Source: Rhodococcus qingshengii JCM 15477 | GTDB lineage: Bacteria > Actinomycetota > Actinomycetes > Mycobacteriales > Mycobacteriaceae | Direction: 5' to 3' | Assembly (NCBI RefSeq): GCF_023221595.1 | Contig: NZ_CP096563.1 | Location: forward strand, 850,501-914,500 | DNA length: 64,000 nucleotides | Shown: positions 37,432-47,747 of the stretch, in pieces | How the letters are laid out: every line of letters starts with the position of its first letter | How positions within the stretch are numbered: position 1 is the first letter of the stretch | The notes under the pieces: generated by a model | The model's database searches: none | Told to the model about the DNA's origin: nothing | Seen by the model: the letters and a program-made list of their open reading frames with translations, nothing else | Made by a program: the position numbers and the translations under genes

Positions 37432-38514
37432 TCAGATCAACTCCGGATTCTCGGCGTACACCTCTTCGAGGATCGACATGTCGAACAGTTGCTCCGCTGT
37501 AATCTCCAGCCCAGCTTTCGACAGTGCCGCGATGTTCTGTTCGATCAGTTGGGGTGTCATCGTGAACAACCCGTTTGCTTTGGTATCTGCCGACACCACA
37601 AGATCGTTCTGTGCGGTGGCTTCCTTGATCTGCTCTTCGAGTTCGAGGTTCTGGTCCTTGCCGTAGACCTCGACGGCAAGCCGTGCCGACTCTGCCGGAT
37701 CGGCGACCGCATCCTTCCATCCTTGGATCTCGGCCTTCAGGAATGCCTTGAGTTTGTCCCTCTCGTTGTCGATGGTGGACTGGAGAACCGTGAACGATTC
37801 GGCGACCAACGGCAGGTTGTAGTCCGCGAAGAGGAAGTGGGCGTTGGGGAAACCTTTGGCGGCCAGTGTGATCGGCTCGTTGGTCACGTAGGAGACCCAG
37901 CCGTCCACCTCGCCGTTCGCCAAGGGGCTCGGATCGAACTGCGCGGGCACGATCGTCATCTGGCTTTCGGTCAGGCCGTTTGCTGCCAGGAGAGCTCCGA
38001 AGACGAGCTGATTGGAATCCTGGACGCCGATCTTCTTGCCGATCATGTCCTGTGGTGAGTTGATCGGTGCCGCAGCGGAACTGACAATCGCAAACGGATT
38101 CTTCTGGAATGTCGCACCGACGATCTTTGCCTCCAGTCCGTCGAGTACGGCGGGGGCTGTGAGCTGCGGTGCGGACATTCCGATCCACACCTTGCCGGTG
38201 TCCAGGCCGGCTTCGACGCCGGTGCCGGCTGCGCCACCTGCCACCAGGTCTACATTCCCGAACCCTGCATCCTTGTAGTACCCCTTGTCGAGAGCGAAGT
38301 ACTCACCGGCGAACTCGATGTTCTTGATCCAGGACAACTGCACTGCAACTGTTCCGAATTCGGAACCGTCGTCCGTGGTTCCGCCACTCGAACTGCTGGA
38401 GTCACTGCTACACGCGAGCAATGACGCACTACCGGCGACTGCGATGCCGGTCAGCGCGGAGTAGCGGAAGAAGGCCCTGCGGTCCAGCTGGCGGACGGGC
38501 TTGAATGGCGTCAT
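37432..38514 (-). CDS. ABC transporter substrate-binding lipoprotein, NMT1/SsuA type
   Basis: A 360-residue exported protein. The N-terminus reads DRRAFFRYSALTGIAVAG and ends in LLAC, combining a Tat-like RR with a lipobox, then a Ser-rich tether. The mature part has VQLSWIKNIEFAGEYFALDKGYY, GGAAGTGVEAGLDTG and DMIGKKIGVQ, as in NMT1/THI5-like and nitrate/sulfonate binding proteins. It is the last gene of a four-gene importer operon. The substrate may be a pyrimidine precursor, a sulfonate or another small organic compound; sequence does not decide. Confidence 0.82.
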   Translation of the reverse strand: MTPFKPVRQLDRRAFFRYSALTGIAVAGSASLLACSSDSSSSSGGTTDDGSEFGTVAVQLSWIKNIEFAGEYFALDKGYYKDAGFGNVDLVAGGAAGTGVEAGLDTGKVWIGMSAPQLTAPAVLDGLEAKIVGATFQKNPFAIVSSAAAPINSPQDMIGKKIGVQDSNQLVFGALLAANGLTESQMTIVPAQFDPSPLANGEVDGWVSYVTNEPITLAAKGFPNAHFLFADYNLPLVAESFTVLQSTIDNERDKLKAFLKAEIQGWKDAVADPAESARLAVEVYGKDQNLELEEQIKEATAQNDLVVSADTKANGLFTMTPQLIEQNIAALSKAGLEITAEQLFDMSILEEVYAENPELI

Positions 38515-38592
38515 GAATCGGAACACTAGGGCCAGTCGGTTTCGTTCAGTTTGCTTGGGAGAGAGAGTTTGTTGAGGTCGTGTTAACAGATG

Positions 38593-39390
38593 TCACGACT
38601 TGCCCGCCGAAGGACCGAAACGAGACAGAGCGATGCTTTCGAAGATCCCGACCACGGCGTAGAGGACGATCGACACCACGGTGATCACCACGATAGATGC
38701 CCACAATTCGTTGTACTGGTAGCGCGGAATGGCTTTGATCATGCTCGAACCCAAGCCTTGACCGCTACCGAGCCATTCGCCGATCAGTGCTCCGATCAAA
38801 GCGCCGGGCACTGACACCCTAGCGGCGGCGAACACCGCCGGAAGTGCGGACGGTACGGACACCATTCGCAATGCGGTCCAACGACTCCCGCCGTACGCAG
38901 CGATGAGGTCTTGTGCCTGAGCTGGAGCGGCGCGCAGACCGACCATGATCATGACCAGGGCCGGAAAGAACACCACTATCGCAACCATGACCGTCACACC
39001 CACGATTCCGCGGCCGAATATCAGGACGATGATCGGGGTCATCGCAACGAGAGGAACAGATCGTAGAAGCATTGCAACGGGCATGAAAGTCTGTTCGACA
39101 GTGCGGGAAACGACGAAGATCGATGCCACCACGAGCGCGGCAGTCATTCCGACGGCAAAGCCGACACCGGCGTCGCGCAGAGTGATGAACAGGTTGTCGA
39201 TGATGCCCGAACGAGCGTCGGCGGATTTTGGGCCGGAGAACAGGTACTCCCAGACGTCGGCCGGCGTCTTTCCCACACGCGGGCCGACCTGGGGGAAGGC
39301 GTTGAGGAAGACCACCCAGATGACAAGCAACAGCGCCGAGGCGATGGCAATCGGGGCGAGGAATCTCAATGTTCCTCGTACCGAAGTCAT
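38593..39390 (-). CDS. ABC transporter permease (SsuC/TauC type)
   Basis: A 265-residue inner-membrane protein with about six hydrophobic segments and the EAA-loop-like sequence DLIAAYGGSRWTALRMVSVPSALP. ATG 39390 overlaps the stop of the other permease (ATGA). Longer frames upstream would overlap that gene extensively and are not conserved in character. Confidence 0.85.
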   Translation of the reverse strand: MTSVRGTLRFLAPIAIASALLLVIWVVFLNAFPQVGPRVGKTPADVWEYLFSGPKSADARSGIIDNLFITLRDAGVGFAVGMTAALVVASIFVVSRTVEQTFMPVAMLLRSVPLVAMTPIIVLIFGRGIVGVTVMVAIVVFFPALVMIMVGLRAAPAQAQDLIAAYGGSRWTALRMVSVPSALPAVFAAARVSVPGALIGALIGEWLGSGQGLGSSMIKAIPRYQYNELWASIVVITVVSIVLYAVVGIFESIALSRFGPSAGKS

Positions 39391-40217
39391 TTCTGTGCTC
39401 CCGGAGCGCTGGTCCACGGCGTGACGAGCTGGGCGATCGCTGCGACGACGGCGTACCCCAGACCGGCGAGCAAGGCGGCGGCGATAGCCATTCCCCACGT
39501 TCGCGGGACGTTGTACGACGTCTGAGCGGCCGTTAGTGCGACGCCGATCCCGCTGTCCACCCCGCCGAGATACTCACCGAGAATTGCACCCAGTACGGCC
39601 GAAGGTGCAGCAATCTTGAGGGCAGCAAAGGTGCTCGGAAGTGCGCTCACAAGTTGAACTTTGGTGAACTTCTGCGAACGCCCACCGCCGTAGGCGGCGA
39701 CGAGATCGAGGCTCGTCTTGTCGGCCGATCTCAGGCCGGCGAGTGTGCCGACCATCGTGGTGAAGAAGCAGTACATTGCGGCGAGAAAGATTGTGGGGGT
39801 CCGGCCGCCGAAGACGACCAGGATGATTGGGCCAAGCGCCAACAGCGGTGTGCAGTAGCTCAGGATCGCCAGTTGTGTGGCCAATCCCTCGATGGGCGGA
39901 ATGAGAACGACAAGCACGGCAAGCGTGATCGCCAGCAGGTTTCCCCAGAGGAAGCCCTGCAGCGCACCGGAAGCCGTGACGGTGAAATTGGGTCCGTACA
40001 GCGACCAACCGTCGTCGAACATCGTCGAGACAACTACCCACGGCGTCGGAATCGTGCCTCCCGCAACACCGGCCGCCGCCAGAATCCACCAGAGAGCGAT
40101 CAGTCCGCAGATGCCGACTGCACCGCCGAACCACGTTGGACGCTTCAATCGGATCCGGCGCGGCACAGATGGCTGCGCCGCCGCGGTCGCGACGTTCTCG
40201 ATATCGGTAATTGTCAT
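39387..40217 (-). CDS. ABC transporter permease (SsuC/TauC type)
   Basis: A 276-residue inner-membrane protein with about six membrane segments and the EAA loop [24 protein letters not shown]. It overlaps the ATPase stop by 4 nt and the next permease start by 4 nt. Two different permeases suggest a heterodimeric membrane unit. Confidence 0.85.
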   Translation of the reverse strand: MTITDIENVATAAAQPSVPRRIRLKRPTWFGGAVGICGLIALWWILAAAGVAGGTIPTPWVVVSTMFDDGWSLYGPNFTVTASGALQGFLWGNLLAITLAVLVVLIPPIEGLATQLAILSYCTPLLALGPIILVVFGGRTPTIFLAAMYCFFTTMVGTLAGLRSADKTSLDLVAAYGGGRSQKFTKVQLVSALPSTFAALKIAAPSAVLGAILGEYLGGVDSGIGVALTAAQTSYNVPRTWGMAIAAALLAGLGYAVVAAIAQLVTPWTSAPGAQK

Positions 40218-41014
40218 GCGACGCCTGCTTTTCCGAAGAGCAGTCCGGAGAGGTAGTCGTGGATCTCGTGGAACTCGGGTGTACGCATCATCTCGGGTGT
40301 ACGTGGGCGCGGCAGGTCGATCGGCACGACTTCGAGGACGCGTCCGGGCCGCGGCGTCATGACGGCAACGACGTCGGAGAGGAACACGGCTTCGGCGATT
40401 CCGTGAGTCACCATCAACGTCGTCGCCGGTTTCTCGGTCCAGATCCTGAGCAATTCGATGTTGAGCCGTTGACGGGTCATGTCGTCCAGCGCGCCGAAGG
40501 GTTCGTCGAGTAGCAGGACACTCGGCTTGACCACGAGCGATCGCGCGATTGACACACGCTGACGCATACCGCCGGACAATTGGGCGGGCTTGGCCTTCTC
40601 GAATCCTTCGAGGCCGACGAGCGCGATCAGGTCGGCTATCAGGTCGGGGTCGGGATCGATGCCGGCAACCTGAAGGGGCAGTTTGATGTTGGAGGCCACT
40701 GTTCGCCACGGCAGCAAAGCCGAATCCTGGAACGCGATTCCGAGTTCGCGGCGCTTGCGTAACTCGGCCGGCGACTGTCCGTTGACAAGGGCCGTTCCCG
40801 ACGTCGGACTATCGAGGCCCGCAAGGATGCGGAGAACGGTGGACTTCCCACATCCGGACGGCCCGAGCAGAGACAGGAAAGAGCCTTCGCTGGTTTGAAG
40901 GGACACGTCGGTCAGCGCGGTCACCGACCGACGACCCATCTCGAAGGTCTTGCCGAGGCCGGAGATGTCGAGACCGGTTCCAGCGGGGCGAGGTGTGGTG
41001 ACGGGACTGGTCAT
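40214..41014 (-). CDS. ABC transporter ATP-binding protein (SsuB/TauB type)
   Basis: A 266-residue ATPase with Walker [11 protein letters not shown]-loop FQDSALLPW, signature [14 protein letters not shown], Walker [13 protein letters not shown] and the H-loop MVTHGIAEA. It drives the importer formed with the two permeases and the lipoprotein. ATG 41014 follows GCGGGA; an upstream in-frame start at 41047 is possible. It is first in the operon and divergent from recC. Confidence 0.88.
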   Translation of the reverse strand: MTSPVTTPRPAGTGLDISGLGKTFEMGRRSVTALTDVSLQTSEGSFLSLLGPSGCGKSTVLRILAGLDSPTSGTALVNGQSPAELRKRRELGIAFQDSALLPWRTVASNIKLPLQVAGIDPDPDLIADLIALVGLEGFEKAKPAQLSGGMRQRVSIARSLVVKPSVLLLDEPFGALDDMTRQRLNIELLRIWTEKPATTLMVTHGIAEAVFLSDVVAVMTPRPGRVLEVVPIDLPRPRTPEMMRTPEFHEIHDYLSGLLFGKAGVA

Positions 41015-41144
41015 TCCCGCACAGTACGAACGTCCGGTTGCGGTCATGTTGCCTGCGCGTCACCGCTGCGTGAGGCTGGTTCGGCGTCTCCTGTCACAGC
41101 GCCGTGGTGAGATGGACGTCTGGACGGAGTGAGGGGAGCGAAGA

Positions 41145-44100
41145 TTGCTGAAGTTGTACCGGGCCGAGCGTTCGGACACCTTGGTCTCGGCGTTGGCCAC
41201 GCTCCTCCGTACCCCGCTGTCGGATCCATTCGCCAGGGAAACTGTTGCGGTGCCGGCCAAGGGCGTCGAGCGTTGGCTCAATCAGCGGCTGTCCTCCCAG
41301 CTAGGCACGTCCGGACCGTCAGCAGTGGACGGAATTTCTGCGAACATCGCGTTTCCTTCACCCGCGCGGCTGGTCGCGGAGTCCGTGGCCGCGGTCAGTG
41401 GAATCACGGCTGACGACGACCCATGGTCGCCGACGCGATTGGTGTGGACGGTTCTCGATGTGATCGACGAGTCCCTCGGCGAGCCCTGGTGCGGAGTCCT
41501 GGCGAAACATCTCGAAGGCCATCGTGAAGGTCGACGGTTTGCCTCCGCCACACATGTCACCGAACTCTTCCGCAGTTATGCCGCGCAACGCCCGCAGATG
41601 CTGATCGACTGGGCCGCCGGGCGGTTGACCGACGGACACGGATTGGCGCTGTCGGAGGATTTCGAATGGCAGGCACGTCTGTGGTGCATCGTCGCGGACA
41701 AGATCGACGTTCCGGGGCCCGCAGAGCGACTGGGGCAAGTGAGCCGCGCACTGGTCGAGGACCCGGCCTTGGTCGACCTACCGGAACGCCTGTCGGTCTT
41801 CGGGCCGACACGGCTGCCGGTCGATCAGCGAATGATCTTGAGCGCACTCAGTGCGAATCGGGACGTGCACATCTGGCTCCCGCATCCCAGCCCCGCGCTG
41901 TGGACCAAGATGAGCTCGCGCATACCGCCTCGAAGTGAGAGCACGATCCGACGTTCGGAAGACGGGTCAGCGCTGATATCCGCCAATCCGTTGCTGTCGA
42001 GTCTTGCTCGCGACGTTCGTGAACTTCAGATCAGCCTCGGTGCCGCCGAGTTCGAGTCGGTGCATCTTCCCGAACCAGCCGGCCCGAAATCCCTCCTGGC
42101 GACGGTCAAAGCCGACGTCATCGCAGATCGTGCTCCCAGCGTTGCAGCGGAACCGGATGGGACAGTTCAGGTCCACGCTTGCCACGGGCCGGCACGGCAG
42201 GTCGAGGTGCTCCGCGAATGTCTGCTCCGATTGTTCGAGGACGACCCGACATTGCAGCCACGCGACGTACTCGTGATGTGCCCGGACGTCGAAACGTACG
42301 CACCCTTGGTTCGTGCTGCATTCGGGCAAGGCGTCCATGGCCACCCCGGGCATCTTCTTCGAGTAAGGCTGGCAGACCGCGGATTACGTCAGACCAATCC
42401 AGTCCTGGCCGTTCTCGGCTCTCTCCTCGAATTGGCCGACGGCCGGGCCACAGCCAGTGAGGTTCTCGACCTGGCCGCGACCGAGCCTGTCCGCACACGT
42501 TTTTCGTGGGGCGACGACGAGTTGGAAAGACTGCGGGAATGGACGACGGAAGCGGGTGCTCGCTGGGGAATCGGTAGTCGGCAGCGTGCCACGTTCGGCC
42601 TCGATGCATTTCCGCAGAACACCTTCAACACCGCCATGGACCGAATCTTGTTGGGGGTCAGCGCGGACGAATCGGAAAATGCCTGGCTGGATCTCGCGCT
42701 ACCACTCGATGACGTGGACGGCACAGACATCGACCTGACTGGACGTTTCGCAGAGTTCGTCGATCGCCTGGCCGTCTCGCTTCGCGATCTTGCCGGCCCA
42801 CATTCACCGGCCGAATGGCTTCGTGTGCTGATGCGGGCCCTGGATCTGCTGACCGACACAGCGCCCGCAGATTCCTGGCAGAGCGCGGGGGCCCACCGCG
42901 AACTGGTAGCTGCTGTCGAATTCGGCGGAGAGACGGTGTTACGTCTGGCCGATGTTCGCGCGATGCTCTCGCGCAGCCTCGCGGGCAGACCGACGCGTGC
43001 CAACTTCCGAACCGGCGAACTGACGGTGTGCACGATGGTTCCGATGCGTTCGGTACCGCATCGCGTGGTCGTGCTGATCGGACTCGACGACGAGGTGTTC
43101 CCTCGAACCGGTGGAGTCGACGGCGACGACATCTTGTCCCGTGATCCCGTTGTGGGGGAGCGTGATCTGCGCAGTGAAGACCGGCAACTGCTTCTCGATG
43201 CCGTGATGTCTGCGGGCGAACATCTGATTCTGTTGTATACCGGTGCCGATCCGGTCACCGGTGTCGTCAGACCACCGGCGATCCCCCTCAGTGGCCTTCT
43301 CGACGTACTCAGTGCGACGGTGGGTCCGGAAGCGATCAACGGAGTGCTGACACGGCATCCGTTGCAATCGTTCGACAATCGAAACTTCGCGCCGAACAAG
43401 CCGTTCAGCTTCGACACGGCAGCGCTGGCCGGTGCGAGGGCTGCCTCCGGAACACCGGTCGAATTGCCGACAGTCTTGTCGGCCGAGCTACCCGAGGTGC
43501 ATCCGAAGGAAGTGAACCTCGCCGACTTGGTGAACTTCCTGGTACATCCCGCGCGTGGTTTTCTGCGCCAACGCCTCGGCGTCCGGGTACCGGAACTCGA
43601 CGACGACATCGCGGATTCGCTGGCAACCGAGCTCGATCCACTGTCCACCTGGGCTCTGGGCGACCGAATGCTTCTCTCGCGCTTGGCTGGACGCAGCTCG
43701 GCGGATTTCCGTGCAGCCGAGTGGCGCCGCGGTACTTTGCCGCCCTACAACCTGGGCGCCACGGTTCTGGGCAACGTCGAGTGGGTGGTAGACCAACTTG
43801 CCGGTCTTGCATTGCCACACCTCGAGGGCGACTCCGAGGCTGTCGACGTCGACATCGACCTCGGTGACGGGCGTCGTCTCACCGGAACGGTAACCGGTGT
43901 GCACGGCAATTCAGTGGTGGGAGCGTCGTATTCCTCACTGGCGCCTAAACATCGGATGACGGCCTGGATAAACCTGCTCGCCTTGAAAGCGCACGGACGA
44001 CCCGGTGCGCTCGATGCAGTCTCGATCGGACGGGGTCGGGGAAAGATCGCAGCGGCACGGTCGGTGCTCGATGCGCCAGGCAATGCGGTCGAGATCCTGC

Positions 44101-44426
44101 AGCAACTGGTGGACCTACGCGAGCGGGGGCTGCAGCGTCCGTTGCCGATGTGGGCCGCTACTTCAGCCGAATATGCGCGCCGACGCTTTGGTGGGGAGTC
44201 GGTCGACGATGCGACAAACGGTGCGGACACCCAGTGGAGCGGGCAGTACGGCGAGATGATCGATCCGAGCAACACTTACGTTTTCGGAGAGGCTCGAACA
44301 CTTGCGGAGTTGGCTGCGGATCCGCCGTCGGACGACGAGTTCGTCTGGGCCGAGGAACCGACTCGGTTCGGAGTTCTCGCCCGACGACTGTGGGATCCGT
44401 TGCTGACCAACGAAAGAGCGGAGTAA
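41145..44426 (+). CDS. recC: RecBCD exonuclease V, gamma subunit
   Basis: A 1093-residue protein of the RecC family, which has helicase and nuclease folds without catalytic residues and recognises Chi. The N-terminus LYRAERSDTLVSALATLL and VAVPAKGVERWLNQRLS are characteristic. Later segments include VHACHGPARQVEVLRECLL, MCPDVETYAPLV and the motif GLDDEVFPR. It starts at TTG 41145 with GAGGGGAG just upstream. It is first of recC-recB-recD, with 3 nt to recB. Confidence 0.92.
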   Translation: MLKLYRAERSDTLVSALATLLRTPLSDPFARETVAVPAKGVERWLNQRLSSQLGTSGPSAVDGISANIAFPSPARLVAESVAAVSGITADDDPWSPTRLVWTVLDVIDESLGEPWCGVLAKHLEGHREGRRFASATHVTELFRSYAAQRPQMLIDWAAGRLTDGHGLALSEDFEWQARLWCIVADKIDVPGPAERLGQVSRALVEDPALVDLPERLSVFGPTRLPVDQRMILSALSANRDVHIWLPHPSPALWTKMSSRIPPRSESTIRRSEDGSALISANPLLSSLARDVRELQISLGAAEFESVHLPEPAGPKSLLATVKADVIADRAPSVAAEPDGTVQVHACHGPARQVEVLRECLLRLFEDDPTLQPRDVLVMCPDVETYAPLVRAAFGQGVHGHPGHLLRVRLADRGLRQTNPVLAVLGSLLELADGRATASEVLDLAATEPVRTRFSWGDDELERLREWTTEAGARWGIGSRQRATFGLDAFPQNTFNTAMDRILLGVSADESENAWLDLALPLDDVDGTDIDLTGRFAEFVDRLAVSLRDLAGPHSPAEWLRVLMRALDLLTDTAPADSWQSAGAHRELVAAVEFGGETVLRLADVRAMLSRSLAGRPTRANFRTGELTVCTMVPMRSVPHRVVVLIGLDDEVFPRTGGVDGDDILSRDPVVGERDLRSEDRQLLLDAVMSAGEHLILLYTGADPVTGVVRPPAIPLSGLLDVLSATVGPEAINGVLTRHPLQSFDNRNFAPNKPFSFDTAALAGARAASGTPVELPTVLSAELPEVHPKEVNLADLVNFLVHPARGFLRQRLGVRVPELDDDIADSLATELDPLSTWALGDRMLLSRLAGRSSADFRAAEWRRGTLPPYNLGATVLGNVEWVVDQLAGLALPHLEGDSEAVDVDIDLGDGRRLTGTVTGVHGNSVVGASYSSLAPKHRMTAWINLLALKAHGRPGALDAVSIGRGRGKIAAARSVLDAPGNAVEILQQLVDLRERGLQRPLPMWAATSAEYARRRFGGESVDDATNGADTQWSGQYGEMIDPSNTYVFGEARTLAELAADPPSDDEFVWAEEPTRFGVLARRLWDPLLTNERAE

Positions 44427-44429
44427 CCC

Positions 44430-47400
44430 GTGGACTTCGATCTTCTGGGGCCACTGCCGACCGGCACCACGGTGTTGGAAGCGAGCGCCGGAACTGGCAA
44501 GACCTACGCGATCGTCGGACTCGCGACCCGTTGTGTTGCCGAAGGTCTCGCTGACAATTCGCAAGTTCTGCTGGTGACATTCAGTAGGGCCGCCACTCAG
44601 GAACTTCGTGAGCGTGCCAGGGAGAGGTTCGCGGGAGTGTCCGCCGCTCTGGTCGACCCGGAGGCGGCGAGGCGGTCGGATGATGATCTGGTGGCGTACC
44701 TCGCCACAGCTGACGACGAGGAGATCGGCGTGCGGCGTCGTCGACTCCTGCGCGCTCTCGCGGAGTTCGACGCCGGCACCATCACGACCACCCACAGTTT
44801 CTGTCAGAGGATGCTCGACGGACTCGGCATCGCCGGGGAACGCGAACCGGACACAACTTTTGTGGAGTCGGTCGACGACCTGATCAGTGAGGTCGTCTCG
44901 GATTTGTACCTCAGCCGCTACAGCCGGACGGACTCGTCTCCACCGTTCTCCACGAAGGACGCGCTGGCCATCGCCCGAAGCGCCGTCGGCGATGGTCAGG
45001 CAATTCTCGAACCCGACGGCGAGGAGGAGACCGCACCCGGTCAGCGCGTCCTCTTCGCGGCTGCTGCTCGTGTCGAGGTCGAACGACGTAAGCGGACCAA
45101 AGGAATTCGCGACTTCAACGATCTGCTGACGCTGTTGCACGGTGTATTGACGGATCCGGAATACGGTCCCGTCGCGTGTCGTCGGGTGCGCGAAAAGTTC
45201 AAGGTCGTGTTGATCGACGAGTTCCAGGACACCGATCCGTTGCAGTGGGACATTCTGCGGTTGGCCTTCCACGGTCACACCACCCTGGTCCTGGTCGGTG
45301 ATCCCAAACAAGCCATCTATGCGTTCCGCGGGGCAGAAGTCCTGAGTTATCTCGATGCGGTCGATCAGGCGGATGCGCACCAGGAGTTGACCACCAATTG
45401 GCGTAGCGACCCAGGGTTGTTGGCGGCACTCGAACACCTCTACGGTGGTGCCGCACTCGGCAACGAAGGCATCGTCGCGCATCCGGTGGAGGCTTCGCAC
45501 AAGAAGTCTCGGTTGTTCGGCCCGGTGCCGATGCGTGTACGCCATCTGCCCCGTACCGGAGCCGGACCGCTCAATCGTTCGGGATTTCCGGCCGTAGGCA
45601 GACTTCGCAGTCGCGTCGCGGACGACGTCGCAGCAGACGTGGTCGCGCTCCTGGGCGGCGATGCCCGCTTGGCAGTCGACGGTGATCCACGCCCGGTCGA
45701 ACCGGGAGACGTCGCGGTGTTGGTGCGCACCCACAAGCACGTGGCGATGATCCGCGATGCTCTCGATGCCGTCGGTGTACCTTCCGTATTGACCGGAGGG
45801 TCCAGTGTTTTCGCGACACCCATTGCGACCCAGTGGCTGTGGCTGTTGCAGGCGATCGAGCAGCCCCATCGCTCCGATCGTGTCCGGTTGACGGCCCTCT
45901 CGCCGATTTTCGGGCGCACCTCCGAAGAACTGGACAAGGACGGCGACAACGTCGTTGCAGAACTTGCAGGTCAACTGCGCTCCTATTCCGGGCTGTTCGC
46001 ACGCGTCGGGTTTGCGGCTGTGTTCGAAAGAATCTCTGCCGAAACAAATCTGGAGAAGCGTGTACTCGCGGCCCCGTCCGGCGAACGAGATTTCACCGAT
46101 TTGCGGCACGTCGCACAACTCCTCGGTCGCGTCGCCACCGAGGAAGCGTTCGGGTTGAGCGCACTGGTTCGCTGGCTTTCCGACCGAATCAAGGATCCGA
46201 CGTCCGGGAGCGCGACCGACAGAAGCCGTCGCCTCGACAGTGACGCTGCCGCAGTGCAAATCGCTACGGTGCATGCCACCAAAGGGCTCGAGTTCCCGAT
46301 CGTCTACGTCCCGTTCAGTTGGGAGAGCGTTGGCGGCTTCAACTCGCCGACGCAGCTGTTGCACGACCCGGAGGGACGCCGCATCCTCGACGTCGGCGGG
46401 CAGGAAGGCCCGGGGTACAACGCCAGAAAGACTGTTGCGGAGGCCGAAGAAGCGGGCGAAGAACTGCGGTTGCTGTACGTGGCGCTGACCCGGGCGCAGT
46501 GCCAACTCGTGCTCTGGTGGGCACCCAGCTACGGGACCTCCCGCTCGCCGCTGCACCGGTTGATGCTCGGACGTACACCCGGCATCGCCGAACCTGCTCG
46601 GGTAGTGAAGGTGCTCGACGACGGTACAACCGCAGCACGGCTCGCAACCTGGCCGGCAGCAGCGTCCGACGTGATCTCGGTGGAACCTGTTGGTCCCCAT
46701 CCGCCCTCGCCCGTCCACTGGTCCAGAGCGGCTGCGGACGTGACCGAACTGGCCGCGGCGCGTTTCGATCGAGACCTGGACACTCTGTGGCGTCGTACGT
46801 CGTACTCGGCACTCACCGCCGGAGCGCACCACGCGGTCACGACCACGGGCAGCGAGGTCGAGGATCCCGAAAAAGACGACGAGCCAGAGGATTCCGTAGA
46901 CCTCGGGAGCATTACCCCCTCGCCCCTGGAGGCGTTCCCTTCACCCATGAACGGACTTCCCGCGGGCGCCGCATTCGGCACGCTGGTGCATGAGGTGCTC
47001 GAGGTGGTGGACACGGCTGTGGCAGATCTGAGAGAGGAACTCGGGATGCGTTGCGCCGAGGCGGTCTCGGTACGGGCGGCCGAGGTCGACTCCGAAGCAC
47101 TCGCGGATGCGCTGTATCTGGTGATGCAGACTCCCTTGGGATTCGGAACCTTGGCCACGATCGCGCCGAAGGATCGTCTTCCCGAACTCGATTTCGAACT
47201 CCCACTGGCCGGTGGCGACGATCCGGTGTCGATGAGTGTCACACTCCGCGGAGTGTCGGAACTGTTGAGGCGCCACCTTTCCTCCGACGACATTCTGGCG
47301 TCGTACGCCGACTATCTGGACTGTGTCGAGACGTCACCGATGCGCGGATTCCTGACGGGCAGTATCGACGCAGTCTTGCGGATCCCGGGCCCGTCGTTCG

Positions 47401-47747
47401 TGATCGTCGATTACAAGACCAACCGGATCGGTCGCGGCGATCTGACGGCTGCCAACTACACGCGTGAACTCATGGCGACGGAGATGATGCGCTCGCACTA
47501 TCCGCTGCAGGCACTGCTGTATTCGGTTGCACTGCATCGGTATCTGCGGTGGCGCCTGCCCGACTACGATCCGCACCGTCATCTCGGGGGCGCGCAGTAT
47601 CAATTCGTGCGTGGGATGCTCGGCCCGGACAGCCCGCCGGAATGCGGTGTCTTCGAATGGAAACCGCCTGCTCAGCTGACGGTTGAACTATCGGATCTGC
47701 TGGCCGGTCTTGATGCGTCCCACACAGTAGGGGAGAAGATTCGATGA
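44430..47747 (+). CDS. recB: RecBCD exonuclease V, beta subunit
   Basis: A 1105-residue helicase-nuclease. Walker A is EASAGTGKTYAI, motif Ia LLVTFSRAATQELRER, motif II VLIDEFQDTDPLQW, motif III LVGDPKQAIYAFRGAE, motif V VHATKGLEFPIVYVPF and motif VI LLYVALTRAQCQLV. The C-terminal RecB nuclease has GTLVHEVLEVV and FVIVDYKTNRI with Asp and Lys catalytic residues. It loads RecA and resects double-strand breaks. GTG start; overlaps recD (ATGA). Confidence 0.95.
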   Translation: MDFDLLGPLPTGTTVLEASAGTGKTYAIVGLATRCVAEGLADNSQVLLVTFSRAATQELRERARERFAGVSAALVDPEAARRSDDDLVAYLATADDEEIGVRRRRLLRALAEFDAGTITTTHSFCQRMLDGLGIAGEREPDTTFVESVDDLISEVVSDLYLSRYSRTDSSPPFSTKDALAIARSAVGDGQAILEPDGEEETAPGQRVLFAAAARVEVERRKRTKGIRDFNDLLTLLHGVLTDPEYGPVACRRVREKFKVVLIDEFQDTDPLQWDILRLAFHGHTTLVLVGDPKQAIYAFRGAEVLSYLDAVDQADAHQELTTNWRSDPGLLAALEHLYGGAALGNEGIVAHPVEASHKKSRLFGPVPMRVRHLPRTGAGPLNRSGFPAVGRLRSRVADDVAADVVALLGGDARLAVDGDPRPVEPGDVAVLVRTHKHVAMIRDALDAVGVPSVLTGGSSVFATPIATQWLWLLQAIEQPHRSDRVRLTALSPIFGRTSEELDKDGDNVVAELAGQLRSYSGLFARVGFAAVFERISAETNLEKRVLAAPSGERDFTDLRHVAQLLGRVATEEAFGLSALVRWLSDRIKDPTSGSATDRSRRLDSDAAAVQIATVHATKGLEFPIVYVPFSWESVGGFNSPTQLLHDPEGRRILDVGGQEGPGYNARKTVAEAEEAGEELRLLYVALTRAQCQLVLWWAPSYGTSRSPLHRLMLGRTPGIAEPARVVKVLDDGTTAARLATWPAAASDVISVEPVGPHPPSPVHWSRAAADVTELAAARFDRDLDTLWRRTSYSALTAGAHHAVTTTGSEVEDPEKDDEPEDSVDLGSITPSPLEAFPSPMNGLPAGAAFGTLVHEVLEVVDTAVADLREELGMRCAEAVSVRAAEVDSEALADALYLVMQTPLGFGTLATIAPKDRLPELDFELPLAGGDDPVSMSVTLRGVSELLRRHLSSDDILASYADYLDCVETSPMRGFLTGSIDAVLRIPGPSFVIVDYKTNRIGRGDLTAANYTRELMATEMMRSHYPLQALLYSVALHRYLRWRLPDYDPHRHLGGAQYQFVRGMLGPDSPPECGVFEWKPPAQLTVELSDLLAGLDASHTVGEKIR

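Noticed and set aside
44163..46832. An 889-codon open frame on the minus strand opposite recC/recB
   Set aside because: It mirrors the codon periodicity of recB, whose helicase and nuclease motifs are complete on the plus strand. The antisense product has no recognisable domain.
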